A stretch of 64,000 bases of DNA. Source: an uncultured Chitinophagaceae bacterium (GTDB taxonomy: Bacteria; Bacteroidota; Bacteroidia; Chitinophagales; Chitinophagaceae). Position 1 is the first letter of the stretch. Every line of letters starts with the position of its first letter. This document shows, piece by piece, positions 46,094 to 56,458 of this stretch. A program made the position numbers and the translations under genes. The DNA lies in assembly GCA_937858715.1 (NCBI GenBank), contig CALLZY010000112.1, positions 36,474-100,473 of the forward strand, given 5' to 3'. The notes under the pieces were generated by a model. The model searched no databases. It saw only the letters and a list, made by a program, of their open reading frames with translations, and had not been told where the DNA came from.

Positions 46094-47290
46094 CTAAATT
46101 TTCAAGATATTAAATATTGCCAAATTGCTTCCGAACCATGCCATTATTCCCATTCCTGTTTCAATTGCGTCTTCGTCAACATTGAAAGTGGGGGTGTGAA
46201 CACCGGATGTAATCCCTTTACTTTTGTTCATAGTGCCCAACCTGAAAAAGCAAGCTGGAATTTCCTGAGCATAATAGCCAAAATCTTCTGCTCCCATCCG
46301 TAATTCTGTTTCGCTTACATATTCTGTACCCAGGTAAGTTTCTGCAGCTTTCATGGCAGCATCATTCACTTTTTCGTTGTTATATACACAAGGATAGCCA
46401 ACATCAATATGCAGATCAACTTCACCTCCCATTGAGTGAACAATGTTTTCAGATATGTTTCTGATTAACTCATGCGCCTCAAACCGCCATTGCTCATCCA
46501 TTGCCCGGAAAGTTCCCATAAGCTTTACTTCGCCGGGGATAACATTTGTTGTATTTCCTCCGTTAAATGATGTAATCGACAACACAGACGGGTTAAAAGG
46601 ATTATTGTTACGGCTGACGACTTGTTGTAATGCAATAACTAATTGTGAACTGATTAGTATCGGATCGACTGCAAGATGTGGCGAAGCTGCATGGCCTCCT
46701 TTTCCTTTTATGGTAAAATATAATTCATCAGCACTGGCCATTACCTTTCCGCTGCGGAAACTGAGTTTACCAGTATCCATCATGGTGTGTACATGAAGGG
46801 CTAGTATGGCCTGTGGTGCAGGATTTTCCAGCACTCCATCCTTTATCATTAATGAAGCGCCGCCAGGATTCTTTTCTTCACCGGGCTGAAAAATCAGCTT
46901 TACAGTGCCTTCCCATTCGTCTTTTAATTCGCTCAGAATTTTTGCGGCACCAAGCAAACAGGTAGTATGCACATCATGTCCGCAGGCATGCATTACACCA
47001 TCTACTTTTGATTTATAGGGAACATCATTTTCTTCTTTGATTGGCAAGGCATCCATATCTGCCCGCAGGGCAATAATCCTGTTGTCAGGGTTTTTACCCT
47101 TAATCAACCCCACTACACCAGTTGTAGCTTTTATTTCAAAAGGAATTCCAAACTCAGTTAGTTTTTGCTGAACAAATTTCGAGGTTTCGAATTCCTGGTA
47201 GCTCAACTCCGGATTGGCATGTATATGCCGCCTGATTTCAATAAACTCAGGGGTATATTTTTTTGCCAGTTCTTTTATTTTCAATTGCAT
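46094..47290 (-). CDS. M20-family amidohydrolase (N-acyl amino acid / IAA-amidohydrolase type)
   Basis: 398 residues from the ATG at 47288-47290 (MQLKIKELAKKYTPEFIEIR). Metal-binding and catalytic features of the M20D family are in order: RRHIHANPELSYQE, LRADMDALPIKEE, MHACGHDVHTTCLLGAAKIL, FQPGEEKNPGGASLMI, and late RMGAEDFGYYAQEIPACFFR. A lid domain lies at about 185-300 (FTIKGKGGHAASPHLAVDPI). No signal peptide, so it is cytoplasmic. It should hydrolyse N-acyl or N-acetyl amino acids; the exact substrate cannot be read. A TATTTTTG box lies only 5 bases before the ATG, so the transcript may be leaderless, and a longer start at 47329 is excluded. Confidence 0.93.
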   Translation of the reverse strand: MQLKIKELAKKYTPEFIEIRRHIHANPELSYQEFETSKFVQQKLTEFGIPFEIKATTGVVGLIKGKNPDNRIIALRADMDALPIKEENDVPYKSKVDGVMHACGHDVHTTCLLGAAKILSELKDEWEGTVKLIFQPGEEKNPGGASLMIKDGVLENPAPQAILALHVHTMMDTGKLSFRSGKVMASADELYFTIKGKGGHAASPHLAVDPILISSQLVIALQQVVSRNNNPFNPSVLSITSFNGGNTTNVIPGEVKLMGTFRAMDEQWRFEAHELIRNISENIVHSMGGEVDLHIDVGYPCVYNNEKVNDAAMKAAETYLGTEYVSETELRMGAEDFGYYAQEIPACFFRLGTMNKSKGITSGVHTPTFNVDEDAIETGMGIMAWFGSNLAIFNILKI

Positions 47291-47294
47291 TACA

Positions 47295-47302
47295 CAAAAA
47301 TA
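47295..47302 (-). promoter_or_regulatory. -7 promoter box immediately before the amidohydrolase start
   Basis: TATTTTTG on the minus strand with TTTG at 47321-47324 (spacing 18). The ATG follows after 4 bases. Confidence 0.45.
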
Positions 47303-47327
47303 AACAATCTGCGCCGGAGGCAAATGC

Positions 47328-47357
47328 AAAAATCCCCTGGTAAGCCGGGGGATTTTT
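47328..47357 (-). terminator. Rho-independent terminator of the SPOR-protein operon
   Basis: AAAAATCCCC (47328-47337) pairs with GGGGATTTTT (47348-47357). Read on the minus strand the hairpin ends in TTTTT, 24 bases past the stop of the SPOR gene. Confidence 0.75.
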
Positions 47358-47381
47358 ATGCAAAATCGGATAATATGATGA

Positions 47382-47852
47382 TTAATCTTCGGTCTCGTTT
47401 TCTTTGCCGGGTTTTACTTCAATGACATCCTTCATAATAAAAACCCCTTTTGGAAAAAATGGATTGAGTTTTCGTTGATATGTTTCTGCATCCTTTCTGT
47501 CTTTAAAATTTCCTGCTTTTACTTTATAATATGGCGACTGGTGCCACAAGTATGCTTTTAACTCCGGAAAGGTGCTATATACTTTTGTTTTTGCAGCAAT
47601 TGCTTCTTCACGGCTGTTAGTACTGATAATAAGCAGACGAAAGCCCTTGTCAGTTCTTCTGCTTTCTCTTGTGGTGGCTTCATTAATCTCGGCTTGTTTT
47701 TTAACCAGCAGGTCAAGTCTTGCATCTTTGTGTACGATAACTGAACCACTGTCAACGTTATTTCCGGTTGTGTCTGTAGCAAGTTTTTGTAAATTCTGGC
47801 CGAATAAGGTTGCCGAAGTCAATAATAAGAATATGGAGAAAAGTATTTTCAT
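47382..47852 (-). CDS. SPOR-domain exported protein
   Basis: 156 residues with a signal peptide (MKILFSIFLLLTSATLFGQ). A polar linker follows, then a SPOR domain at about 68-145 (GFRLLIISTNSREEAIAAKT, SPYYKVKAGNFKDRKDAETY). SPOR domains bind glycan strands lacking stem peptides and target proteins to division sites or peptidoglycan. There is no catalytic partner domain. It ends the deoC-aldehyde dehydrogenase gene line on the minus strand, just before a good terminator; a functional link to these catabolic genes is not obvious. Confidence 0.88.
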   Translation of the reverse strand: MKILFSIFLLLTSATLFGQNLQKLATDTTGNNVDSGSVIVHKDARLDLLVKKQAEINEATTRESRRTDKGFRLLIISTNSREEAIAAKTKVYSTFPELKAYLWHQSPYYKVKAGNFKDRKDAETYQRKLNPFFPKGVFIMKDVIEVKPGKENETED

Positions 47853-47883
47853 GTGCTGCTTATTGCAAATTTCTTACCAAAAA

Positions 47884-48786
47884 TCAGTATCCGCCACCAG
47901 CACCTGCAATGTTTTCTACCGGGTGCCAGGTTGTTTTAATTTCCTGTGTGTCAAGAATAAAATAAGGCGATTGCCCTTCTTCTGTCTCCCACTTTATTTT
48001 ATCGTAGAAGAAAATTCTTTTTACGTTCGTTGCCGCTTTTTCCTGCATCATTTTCTTTACATCAGAATTGTTTTCGCAGTAAATGGTTGCATTCACATCC
48101 ATATGGTCAACGAACCAGCTTGCCAGTTCGGATGGTTTACCTGTTAATATATTCACAACGCCACCGGGCAAATCGGACGAGTTGAGTACTTCGGCAAAGG
48201 TGACTGAGCAAAGCGGTTTCTTTTCAGAAGCCAAAACTACACAAGTATTTCCTCCTGCAATAACCGGAGCAATCACAGATACTAATCCTAATAACGAGTC
48301 GCTTTGGGGAGTGATGATAGCGACCACTCCTGTAGGCTCAGGAACAGAGAAGTTAAAATGTGATGAAGCCACCGGGTTAACAGCGCTGAACAATTGCTGA
48401 TATTTATCGCACCAACCGGCATAGTAAATTAACCGGTCAATAGCCAGGTTCACTTCTTTTTCCGCTTTTACTTTGGAGGCATCCTGTAACATCAGTTCTT
48501 CTACAAACTGGGCCTTTCTGCCTTCAAGCATTTCTGCCATACGATAAAGAATCTGGCTGCGGTTAAAAGCAGCTCGGCCACTCCAGCCGCCAAAGGCACT
48601 GCGGGCTGCCACAACGGCGTCACGAAAATCTTTGCGGGAGCAAAGGCATACATTGGCCAGTTTTTTACCGGCAGCATTCACCGGAATGTAATAGCGGCCA
48701 GACTCTGTTCTTGGGAATTGGCCGCCTACATATATTTTGTATGTTTTGAGTACTTCGATACGTTGTTTTGTTGTAATAGTTACCAT
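47884..48786 (-). CDS. Short aldehyde-dehydrogenase-like protein without catalytic domain
   Basis: 300 residues that match the first two thirds of an aldehyde dehydrogenase: YKIYVGGQFPRTESGRYYIP, KDFRDAVVAARSAFGGWSGR, LIYYAGWCDKYQQLF, PEPTGVVAIITPQSDSLLGL, and DLPGGVVNILTGKPSEL. The paralogue at 49314-50852 reads IAFTGSTEVG where this protein reads ATIYCENNSDV. The catalytic ELGG motif and the C-terminal Cys domain are absent. It ends naturally (PVENIAGAGGGY), so it looks like a stable short family member rather than a broken gene. Such paired long/short aldehyde dehydrogenase genes next to deoC are known in several phyla. It may serve as a structural or regulatory subunit. Confidence 0.82.
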   Translation of the reverse strand: MVTITTKQRIEVLKTYKIYVGGQFPRTESGRYYIPVNAAGKKLANVCLCSRKDFRDAVVAARSAFGGWSGRAAFNRSQILYRMAEMLEGRKAQFVEELMLQDASKVKAEKEVNLAIDRLIYYAGWCDKYQQLFSAVNPVASSHFNFSVPEPTGVVAIITPQSDSLLGLVSVIAPVIAGGNTCVVLASEKKPLCSVTFAEVLNSSDLPGGVVNILTGKPSELASWFVDHMDVNATIYCENNSDVKKMMQEKAATNVKRIFFYDKIKWETEEGQSPYFILDTQEIKTTWHPVENIAGAGGGY

Positions 48787-48795
48787 AGTTAATTC

Positions 48796-48822
48796 GTTTA
48801 AGAGTTTAAGGGTTTAATGGTT
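48796..48822 (+). repeat. Left imperfect inverted repeat of the four-helix-bundle unit
   Basis: A TTTAAG/GGTTTAA-rich 27-base segment that matches, at 20 of 27 positions, the reverse complement of 49293-49319. It begins 9 bases before the start of the short aldehyde-dehydrogenase gene (minus strand). Confidence 0.55.
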
Positions 48823-49210
48823 ATTTCTTCCTGACCCCTTTAACTTCTGTTTTTTGCAGATACTCAATTAATTTTTGAATCATCGCACTTACCCTTACTG
48901 CCATAATATACAATTCGTCAAACTGTTCCTGACTCAGGTAGTTCCGGTCCACGGCTCTGTAGAGTTGTGACCTGAACTCTCCGCAAGAGCCTTTTGAATA
49001 ACCAAGAAACTGAATAAACTCAGCCCTTGTTCCTCTTTCAAACCCTTCAGCAATATTATCCATTATTGAACCAGAAGAAGATTCAATCTGGTTTATTAAC
49101 TTATAACTGCTTTTAAATTGTCCATTATCGATAAAGGTTCCAATCTTGCTGCACAATTCCCTTGAAACTTTCCAGGCATCTATTTCTTCAAAACGTTTTA
49201 TTGTTGCCAT
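48821..49210 (-). CDS. Four-helix-bundle protein (23S rRNA intervening-sequence/S23 family)
   Basis: 129 residues, wholly helical, with the family pattern FEEIDAWKVSRELCSKI, QIESSSGSIMDNIAEGFERG, EFIQFLGYSKGSCGEFRSQL and a last helix MAVRVSAMIQKLIEYL. The family was first seen in intervening sequences of spirochaete 23S rRNA, but free-standing copies are scattered through Bacteroidota. Here it sits between two aldehyde dehydrogenase genes that are normally adjacent, and between imperfect inverted repeats. No rRNA is near. The biochemical role is unknown; proteins of this family form pentamers. Confidence 0.9.
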   Translation of the reverse strand: MATIKRFEEIDAWKVSRELCSKIGTFIDNGQFKSSYKLINQIESSSGSIMDNIAEGFERGTRAEFIQFLGYSKGSCGEFRSQLYRAVDRNYLSQEQFDELYIMAVRVSAMIQKLIEYLQKTEVKGVRKK

Positions 49211-49292
49211 GAATATTCATATTAAGGTGTAGTTGACATAAAATTACTTTAGAGATAATCACTTTATCAGAAAACTATTAGTTTCGGATACC

Positions 49293-49319
49293 AACCCTTA
49301 AACCTTAAACCATTTAACC
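49293..49319 (-). repeat. Right imperfect inverted repeat of the four-helix-bundle unit
   Basis: ACCCTTAAACCTTAAACC-type segment, partner of 48796-48822. It overlaps the stop codon (49314-49316) of the upstream aldehyde dehydrogenase gene, so the last codons of that gene read into the repeat. Confidence 0.55.
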
Positions 49320-50852
49320 TTTCAACGTCAGATACGGCAACAATCCATGCAACCCGCCTTCTCTTCCAAATCCACTTTCTTTATAACCACCGAAAGGAGA
49401 AGTGGGGTCAAACTTGTTGAACGTATTGGCCCAAACAACACCAGCTCTCATTCGTTTGGTCATGTTGAAAATCTTGGAACCCTTATCAGTCCAGACACCG
49501 GCGCTTAAACCATAAGGAGTATTATTTGCTTTCTCAATTACTTCATCATCTGTTCTGAATGTCAATATTGCCAGCACCGGCCCAAAAATTTCTTCCTGTG
49601 CTATGCGGTTGCTTTGTGCTACGTTGGTAAAGAGTGTAGGTTTGCAGAAGAAACCTTTCTTAGGCACAGCGCAACTGCTTTGATATATCTCAGCGCCTTC
49701 TTTTTTACCAATTTCAATGTATTCCAGAATTGTTTCTAATTGCTGTTTTGAATTGATGGCTCCGATATCTGTGTTTTTATCCAGCGGGTCACCAACAATC
49801 AGCGACTCTAATCTGTCTTTCAGTTTCCTGATAACAGTTTTGGCAATAGATTCCTGTACATACAACCTTGACCCGGCGCAGCACACATGGCCCTGGTTAA
49901 AGAAGATTCCGTTAATAACGCCTTCCACTGCCTGGTCAATCGGGGCATCTTCAAAAATAATATTGGCCGCCTTTCCTCCCAGTTCCAGTGTTAATTTTTT
50001 ATCAGTTCCTGCAATGGCCCTTTGTATCATCTTACCCACTTCAGTTGAACCAGTGAAAGCAATCTTGTTCACATCAGGGTGTCTTACAATTGCATCGCCG
50101 GTTGAGCCCACTCCGGAAAGAATATTCACCACTCCGGGTGGTAAATCGGCTTCTTCAATTATTTCGGCAAGTTTCAGTGCTGTTAAGGGTGTTGTTTTTG
50201 AAGGCTTAAACACAACAGTGTTGCCTGTTGCCAGTGCCGGAGCAATTTTCCAGGCAGCCATCAACAGCGGAAAATTCCATGGAGCAATCTGTCCCACCAC
50301 TCCCAGCGGGGCAGTTTTCCTGTTGGGGAAAGCATACTCCAGTTTATCGGCCCAGCCAGCATAATAAAAGAAATGATTGGCAGCCGTAGGCACATCAAAA
50401 TCACGGCTTTCTCGGATAGGTTTGCCGCCATCCAGCGTTTCAATTATAGAAAGTTCCCTTGCTTTTTCCTGCACCATACGGGCAATGCGGAAGATGTATT
50501 TAGCCCTTTCTTTTGCTGGCATTTTCTTCCACACTTTTTCGTAGGCATTTCTGGCAGCAGTTACAGCTTTATTTACATCTGCTTCATTGGCCACTGCCAC
50601 TTCACTCAGTTTTTCTTCCGTTGCCGGGTTTATGGTATCAATGTAAGTCTTGCTCAGCGGCTTTTGCCATTTACCATCAATAAACAAATCGTATTGTTTG
50701 TTGATGGTGGCTGCACTTTTACTTTCTGGTGCAGGAGCATAAGTCCAGGAAGTATCAAACTTCAGTTTCAGTGTATTGTTTTTTGCTACAGGCTTCGCCG
50801 TTTTTTTAGCAACTTTTCCTGCACGGCTGGCAGGGTTTGTTTTAACAGCCAT
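49314..50852 (-). CDS. Aldehyde dehydrogenase (NAD(P)-dependent)
   Basis: 512 residues with a Lys/Ala-rich N-terminal extension of about 40 residues (KVAKKTAKPVAKNN). Family motifs are complete: YDLFIDGKWQKPLSK, the Asn-containing GQIAPWNFPLLMAAWKIAPA, VVFKPSKTTPLTA, the cofactor loop FTGSTEVGKMIQ, the catalytic Glu in LTLELGGKAANI, the catalytic Cys324 in FFNQGHVCCAGSR, and EEIFGPVLAI. A His replaces the usual Gln or Glu before the catalytic region (GHVC rather than GQxC). With deoC just upstream, a role in oxidising acetaldehyde from deoxyribose breakdown is likely. Confidence 0.93.
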   Translation of the reverse strand: MAVKTNPASRAGKVAKKTAKPVAKNNTLKLKFDTSWTYAPAPESKSAATINKQYDLFIDGKWQKPLSKTYIDTINPATEEKLSEVAVANEADVNKAVTAARNAYEKVWKKMPAKERAKYIFRIARMVQEKARELSIIETLDGGKPIRESRDFDVPTAANHFFYYAGWADKLEYAFPNRKTAPLGVVGQIAPWNFPLLMAAWKIAPALATGNTVVFKPSKTTPLTALKLAEIIEEADLPPGVVNILSGVGSTGDAIVRHPDVNKIAFTGSTEVGKMIQRAIAGTDKKLTLELGGKAANIIFEDAPIDQAVEGVINGIFFNQGHVCCAGSRLYVQESIAKTVIRKLKDRLESLIVGDPLDKNTDIGAINSKQQLETILEYIEIGKKEGAEIYQSSCAVPKKGFFCKPTLFTNVAQSNRIAQEEIFGPVLAILTFRTDDEVIEKANNTPYGLSAGVWTDKGSKIFNMTKRMRAGVVWANTFNKFDPTSPFGGYKESGFGREGGLHGLLPYLTLKG

Positions 50853-50984
50853 AATTTATTTTTATTTTACCGGCGACATTACCACGGATGAACTTCCGTT
50901 GCAATCGCAGATTTGTTAATTTATTTTCTTCCAGTGGAAGAGGATAAATTAATCACTCTTCATCGTTTTGTTTGCTTATCAGCT

Positions 50985-51057
50985 TTTCATTTCTCGCAGC
51001 GAAATTGCAGGGCAGCGGCGCTGCATTCGTTGCTCCGCTGCGGCCTTTGCGTGAAAT
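50985..51057. repeat. GC-rich degenerate repeat between deoC and the aldehyde dehydrogenase
   Basis: Contains CTCGCAGCGAAATTGCAGGG and GCTGCGGCCTTTGCGTGAAA. On the minus strand it opens with TTTCACGCAAAGGCCGCAGC, like the CAAAG-type repeats at 26970-27018 and 62093-62110. Noncoding; it fills most of the gap in the operon. Confidence 0.4.
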
Positions 51058-51978
51058 CTAATCCACCGAAAAATAATTTGCACTCTGATACATTCCAGTT
51101 TCCATTTTCACTAATTGCATCAGCACATCATTAGCAAGGCTGCTGGCACCAAAGCGGAACCATTGGTTTGTCAGCCAGTCTTCTCCCAGCACTTCTTTCA
51201 CCATTACTAAATAATGTAAAGCCAGTTTTGATTTGGATATGCCACCTGCCGGTTTCATACCAATCATTTTTCCGGTTTTATAGTAAAAATCCCGGATGGC
51301 TTCCAGCATTACTAATGTAACAGGCATGGTAGCGGCTGGCTGAATTTTTCCTGTTGATGTCTTGATAAAATCAGCACCGGCATACATGGCAATATCGCTG
51401 GCCCTTCTCACTTTATCAAAAGTGCCCAACTCACCGGTTTCCAGGATTACTTTCAGTCTTGCAGGGCCGCAGGCTTCTTTTACAGCTGCTATTTCATCGA
51501 AAACAAAGTTGTATTCTCCTGCATGAAACTTTCCGCGGCTGATGACCATATCAATTTCATCGGCCCCGTTTGCAACAGCATATTTGGTGTCACGGAGTTT
51601 TACATCTCTTGGTGCCTGCCCGCTGGGGAATGCCGTAGCTACAGCGGCCACTTTTATTCCAGAACCTTCCAGTGCTTTTTTTGCCACTTTCACCATAGAT
51701 GGATACACACAGACAGCAGCCACAGTGGGCAAGCCCGGTAGCGCATCATGGGGGTGCATGGCCTTGTAGCAAAGCTGTTTTACTTTTCCGTCAGTATCTT
51801 TCCCTTCCAGGGTGGTCAGGTCGATCATGTTCAATGTAAGCAGCAGCCCGTTCTTTTTTGTTTCGTTCTTAATACTGCGTTTGGTAAAACGGGAAGCCCT
51901 TTCTTCCACACCCACCTGATCAATATGTGGTGACAGGCCGAAATCCGAAATTTGCATTATTGATTTGGCAATTGCCAT
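51058..51978 (-). CDS. deoC: Deoxyribose-phosphate aldolase
   Basis: 306 residues from the ATG at 51976-51978 (MAIAKSIMQISDFG). A longer start at 52002 is ruled out because the promoter box at 52000-52007 overlaps it. It is a class I aldolase TIM barrel with VAAVATAFPSGQAPRDVKLR, ANGADEIDMVISRGKF, the catalytic region LKVILETGELGTFDKV, the Schiff-base lysine in GADFIKTSTGKIQPAATMPV and GMKPAGGISKSK. It splits deoxyribose-5-phosphate to glyceraldehyde-3-phosphate and acetaldehyde. It is the first gene of a line with two aldehyde dehydrogenase-like genes, a coherent deoxyribose catabolic set. Confidence 0.95.
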   Translation of the reverse strand: MAIAKSIMQISDFGLSPHIDQVGVEERASRFTKRSIKNETKKNGLLLTLNMIDLTTLEGKDTDGKVKQLCYKAMHPHDALPGLPTVAAVCVYPSMVKVAKKALEGSGIKVAAVATAFPSGQAPRDVKLRDTKYAVANGADEIDMVISRGKFHAGEYNFVFDEIAAVKEACGPARLKVILETGELGTFDKVRRASDIAMYAGADFIKTSTGKIQPAATMPVTLVMLEAIRDFYYKTGKMIGMKPAGGISKSKLALHYLVMVKEVLGEDWLTNQWFRFGASSLANDVLMQLVKMETGMYQSANYFSVD

Positions 51979-51999
51979 ATTGGTTGAAAAATTTAGTTT

Positions 52000-52007
52000 C
52001 AAAGATA
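52000..52007 (-). promoter_or_regulatory. Likely -7 promoter box of deoC
   Basis: TATCTTTG on the minus strand. The transcript would begin near 51995, leaving about 17 bases before the ATG at 51978 and excluding the ATG at 52002. Confidence 0.5.
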
Positions 52008-52039
52008 ATTAAACTAAGTTGTAATGCTTGGTATCGCAT

Positions 52040-52879
52040 TTAGTGATAATCGTCATCATCACTATCAAGGCTTTTGCCGCAATGCGGGCATGATTTTTTT
52101 CTCCTGTTTTTATTTCGCCGCCTGAACTCTTCCAAAAAACCGGCATAAAAGATACCCGATGGGATAGCAAACAAGGCAAAACCTGTAAGCATTATAACGC
52201 CGGACATTATTTTGCCAAGTGTTGTCATCGGATACATATCGCCATAGCCTGTAGTAGTTAGTGTAACCACTGCCCACCACATAGTGGCGGGGATGCTGGT
52301 GAATTTATCCTTATTAACAGGGTGCAGGTGCTCTGCAAAATACATGATACATGAAGCAATAATGATAAGGAAGAAAATCATTACAAAACTCAGCGTTAAC
52401 TCACTTGCCCTTCTTTTTAAAACCCTGCTTATGAGTTGAGTGGAATTTTTCATGTAGGCAGTTAGCCTGAACAGACGGAGAAAGCGTAACAGCCTGAGCA
52501 TCCTTAATACCCGCAGGTCAAGTCCGATAAAGGCATGTAAGTAGGAGGGAAGTATAGCTGCAAGGTCAATTAAGGCCGGTAAAGTGAACATATAACGCAG
52601 CCTTCCCCAGAACCAATGCTTGTATTTGTAGGAGTGGGTTGCACTCCATAACCGCAACAAATACTCAATAGTGAAAATGATAACAGAAATAAGGTCAAAA
52701 TTTCTGAAAAAAGTTTCGTAATGTTTATGTATTGGCTGTACAGTTTCCAGCATTACAGCAATTACATTCAGTACGATAAGGACGATAATAAATACGTTTA
52801 CAATCCGGTCCCATTTAGGGATCCCTACAGTTTCCGGGTCAAGTAAACCATAAACCTTTCTTTTTACCTCATTGTACAT
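52040..52879 (-). CDS. Voltage-gated-type potassium/cation channel
   Basis: 279 residues from MYNEVKRKVYGLL (an alternative ATG lies two codons earlier). Six helices: S1 near 28-48 (VNVFIIVLIVLNVIAVMLE), a typical S4 with Arg every third residue (LRVLRMLRLLRFLRLFRL), a pore loop with the potassium filter TLTTTGYGDMYP, and S6 VMLTGFALFAIPSGIFYAG. The C-terminus carries a single CPHCGK half-zinc ribbon and an acidic DSDDDDYH tail. The S4 and filter support a voltage-sensitive K+ channel of the Kv/KvAP type. It lies between deoC and secA on the same strand, with the secA terminator just upstream. Confidence 0.92.
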   Translation of the reverse strand: MYNEVKRKVYGLLDPETVGIPKWDRIVNVFIIVLIVLNVIAVMLETVQPIHKHYETFFRNFDLISVIIFTIEYLLRLWSATHSYKYKHWFWGRLRYMFTLPALIDLAAILPSYLHAFIGLDLRVLRMLRLLRFLRLFRLTAYMKNSTQLISRVLKRRASELTLSFVMIFFLIIIASCIMYFAEHLHPVNKDKFTSIPATMWWAVVTLTTTGYGDMYPMTTLGKIMSGVIMLTGFALFAIPSGIFYAGFLEEFRRRNKNRRKKSCPHCGKSLDSDDDDYH

Positions 52880-52910
52880 GTGCAATCGTTTTGGCAGGAC
52901 TAAAGATATT

Positions 52911-52947
52911 AATAAAAATCCCTTCGTTTTTCGAAGGGATTTTTATT
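52911..52947 (-). terminator. Strong terminator of secA
   Basis: A perfect 16-bp stem (52911-52926 with 52932-52947) and a TTTTT loop; the core is ATCCCTTCG-CGAAGGGAT and both flanks are A/T-rich. It is 17 bases past the secA stop on the minus strand. Confidence 0.88.
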
Positions 52948-52963
52948 AGGGACTATTATCTGT

Positions 52964-56284
<3,321 letters not shown>

Positions 56285-56340
56285 GTCTAAACAGTTATTG
56301 AATAATGTGTTATACTTTTAATGCAGATTTTCTTTATGGC

Positions 56341-56391
56341 CAAAAACCATGCTACTTAACCTTACAGGCCAAATTGGCAGGATGGTTTTTG
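56341..56391 (-). promoter_or_regulatory. Stem-forming inverted repeats in the secA leader
   Basis: CAAAAACCAT (56341-56350) and its exact complement ATGGTTTTTG (56382-56391) enclose a smaller palindrome GCCAAATTGGC (56368-56378). The structure lies in the 174-base gap between secA and the MORN-like gene. Confidence 0.5.
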
Positions 56392-56398
56392 AAGTGGT

Positions 56399-56406
56399 CA
56401 AAGGTA
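56399..56406 (-). promoter_or_regulatory. Likely -7 promoter box of secA
   Basis: TACCTTTG on the minus strand; the transcript would begin near 56394 with a leader of about 110 bases that includes the inverted repeats at 56341-56391. Confidence 0.45.
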
Positions 56407-56458
56407 GGCATTTTGAAGTGTGGTTTTTGGCAGAAACTCAATATTTAAATGCCATAAT

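Noticed and set aside
49717-50364. A 215-codon open frame on the plus strand within the aldehyde dehydrogenase gene
   Set aside because: Antisense shadow of a strongly conserved enzyme; no start context, promoter or family signature.
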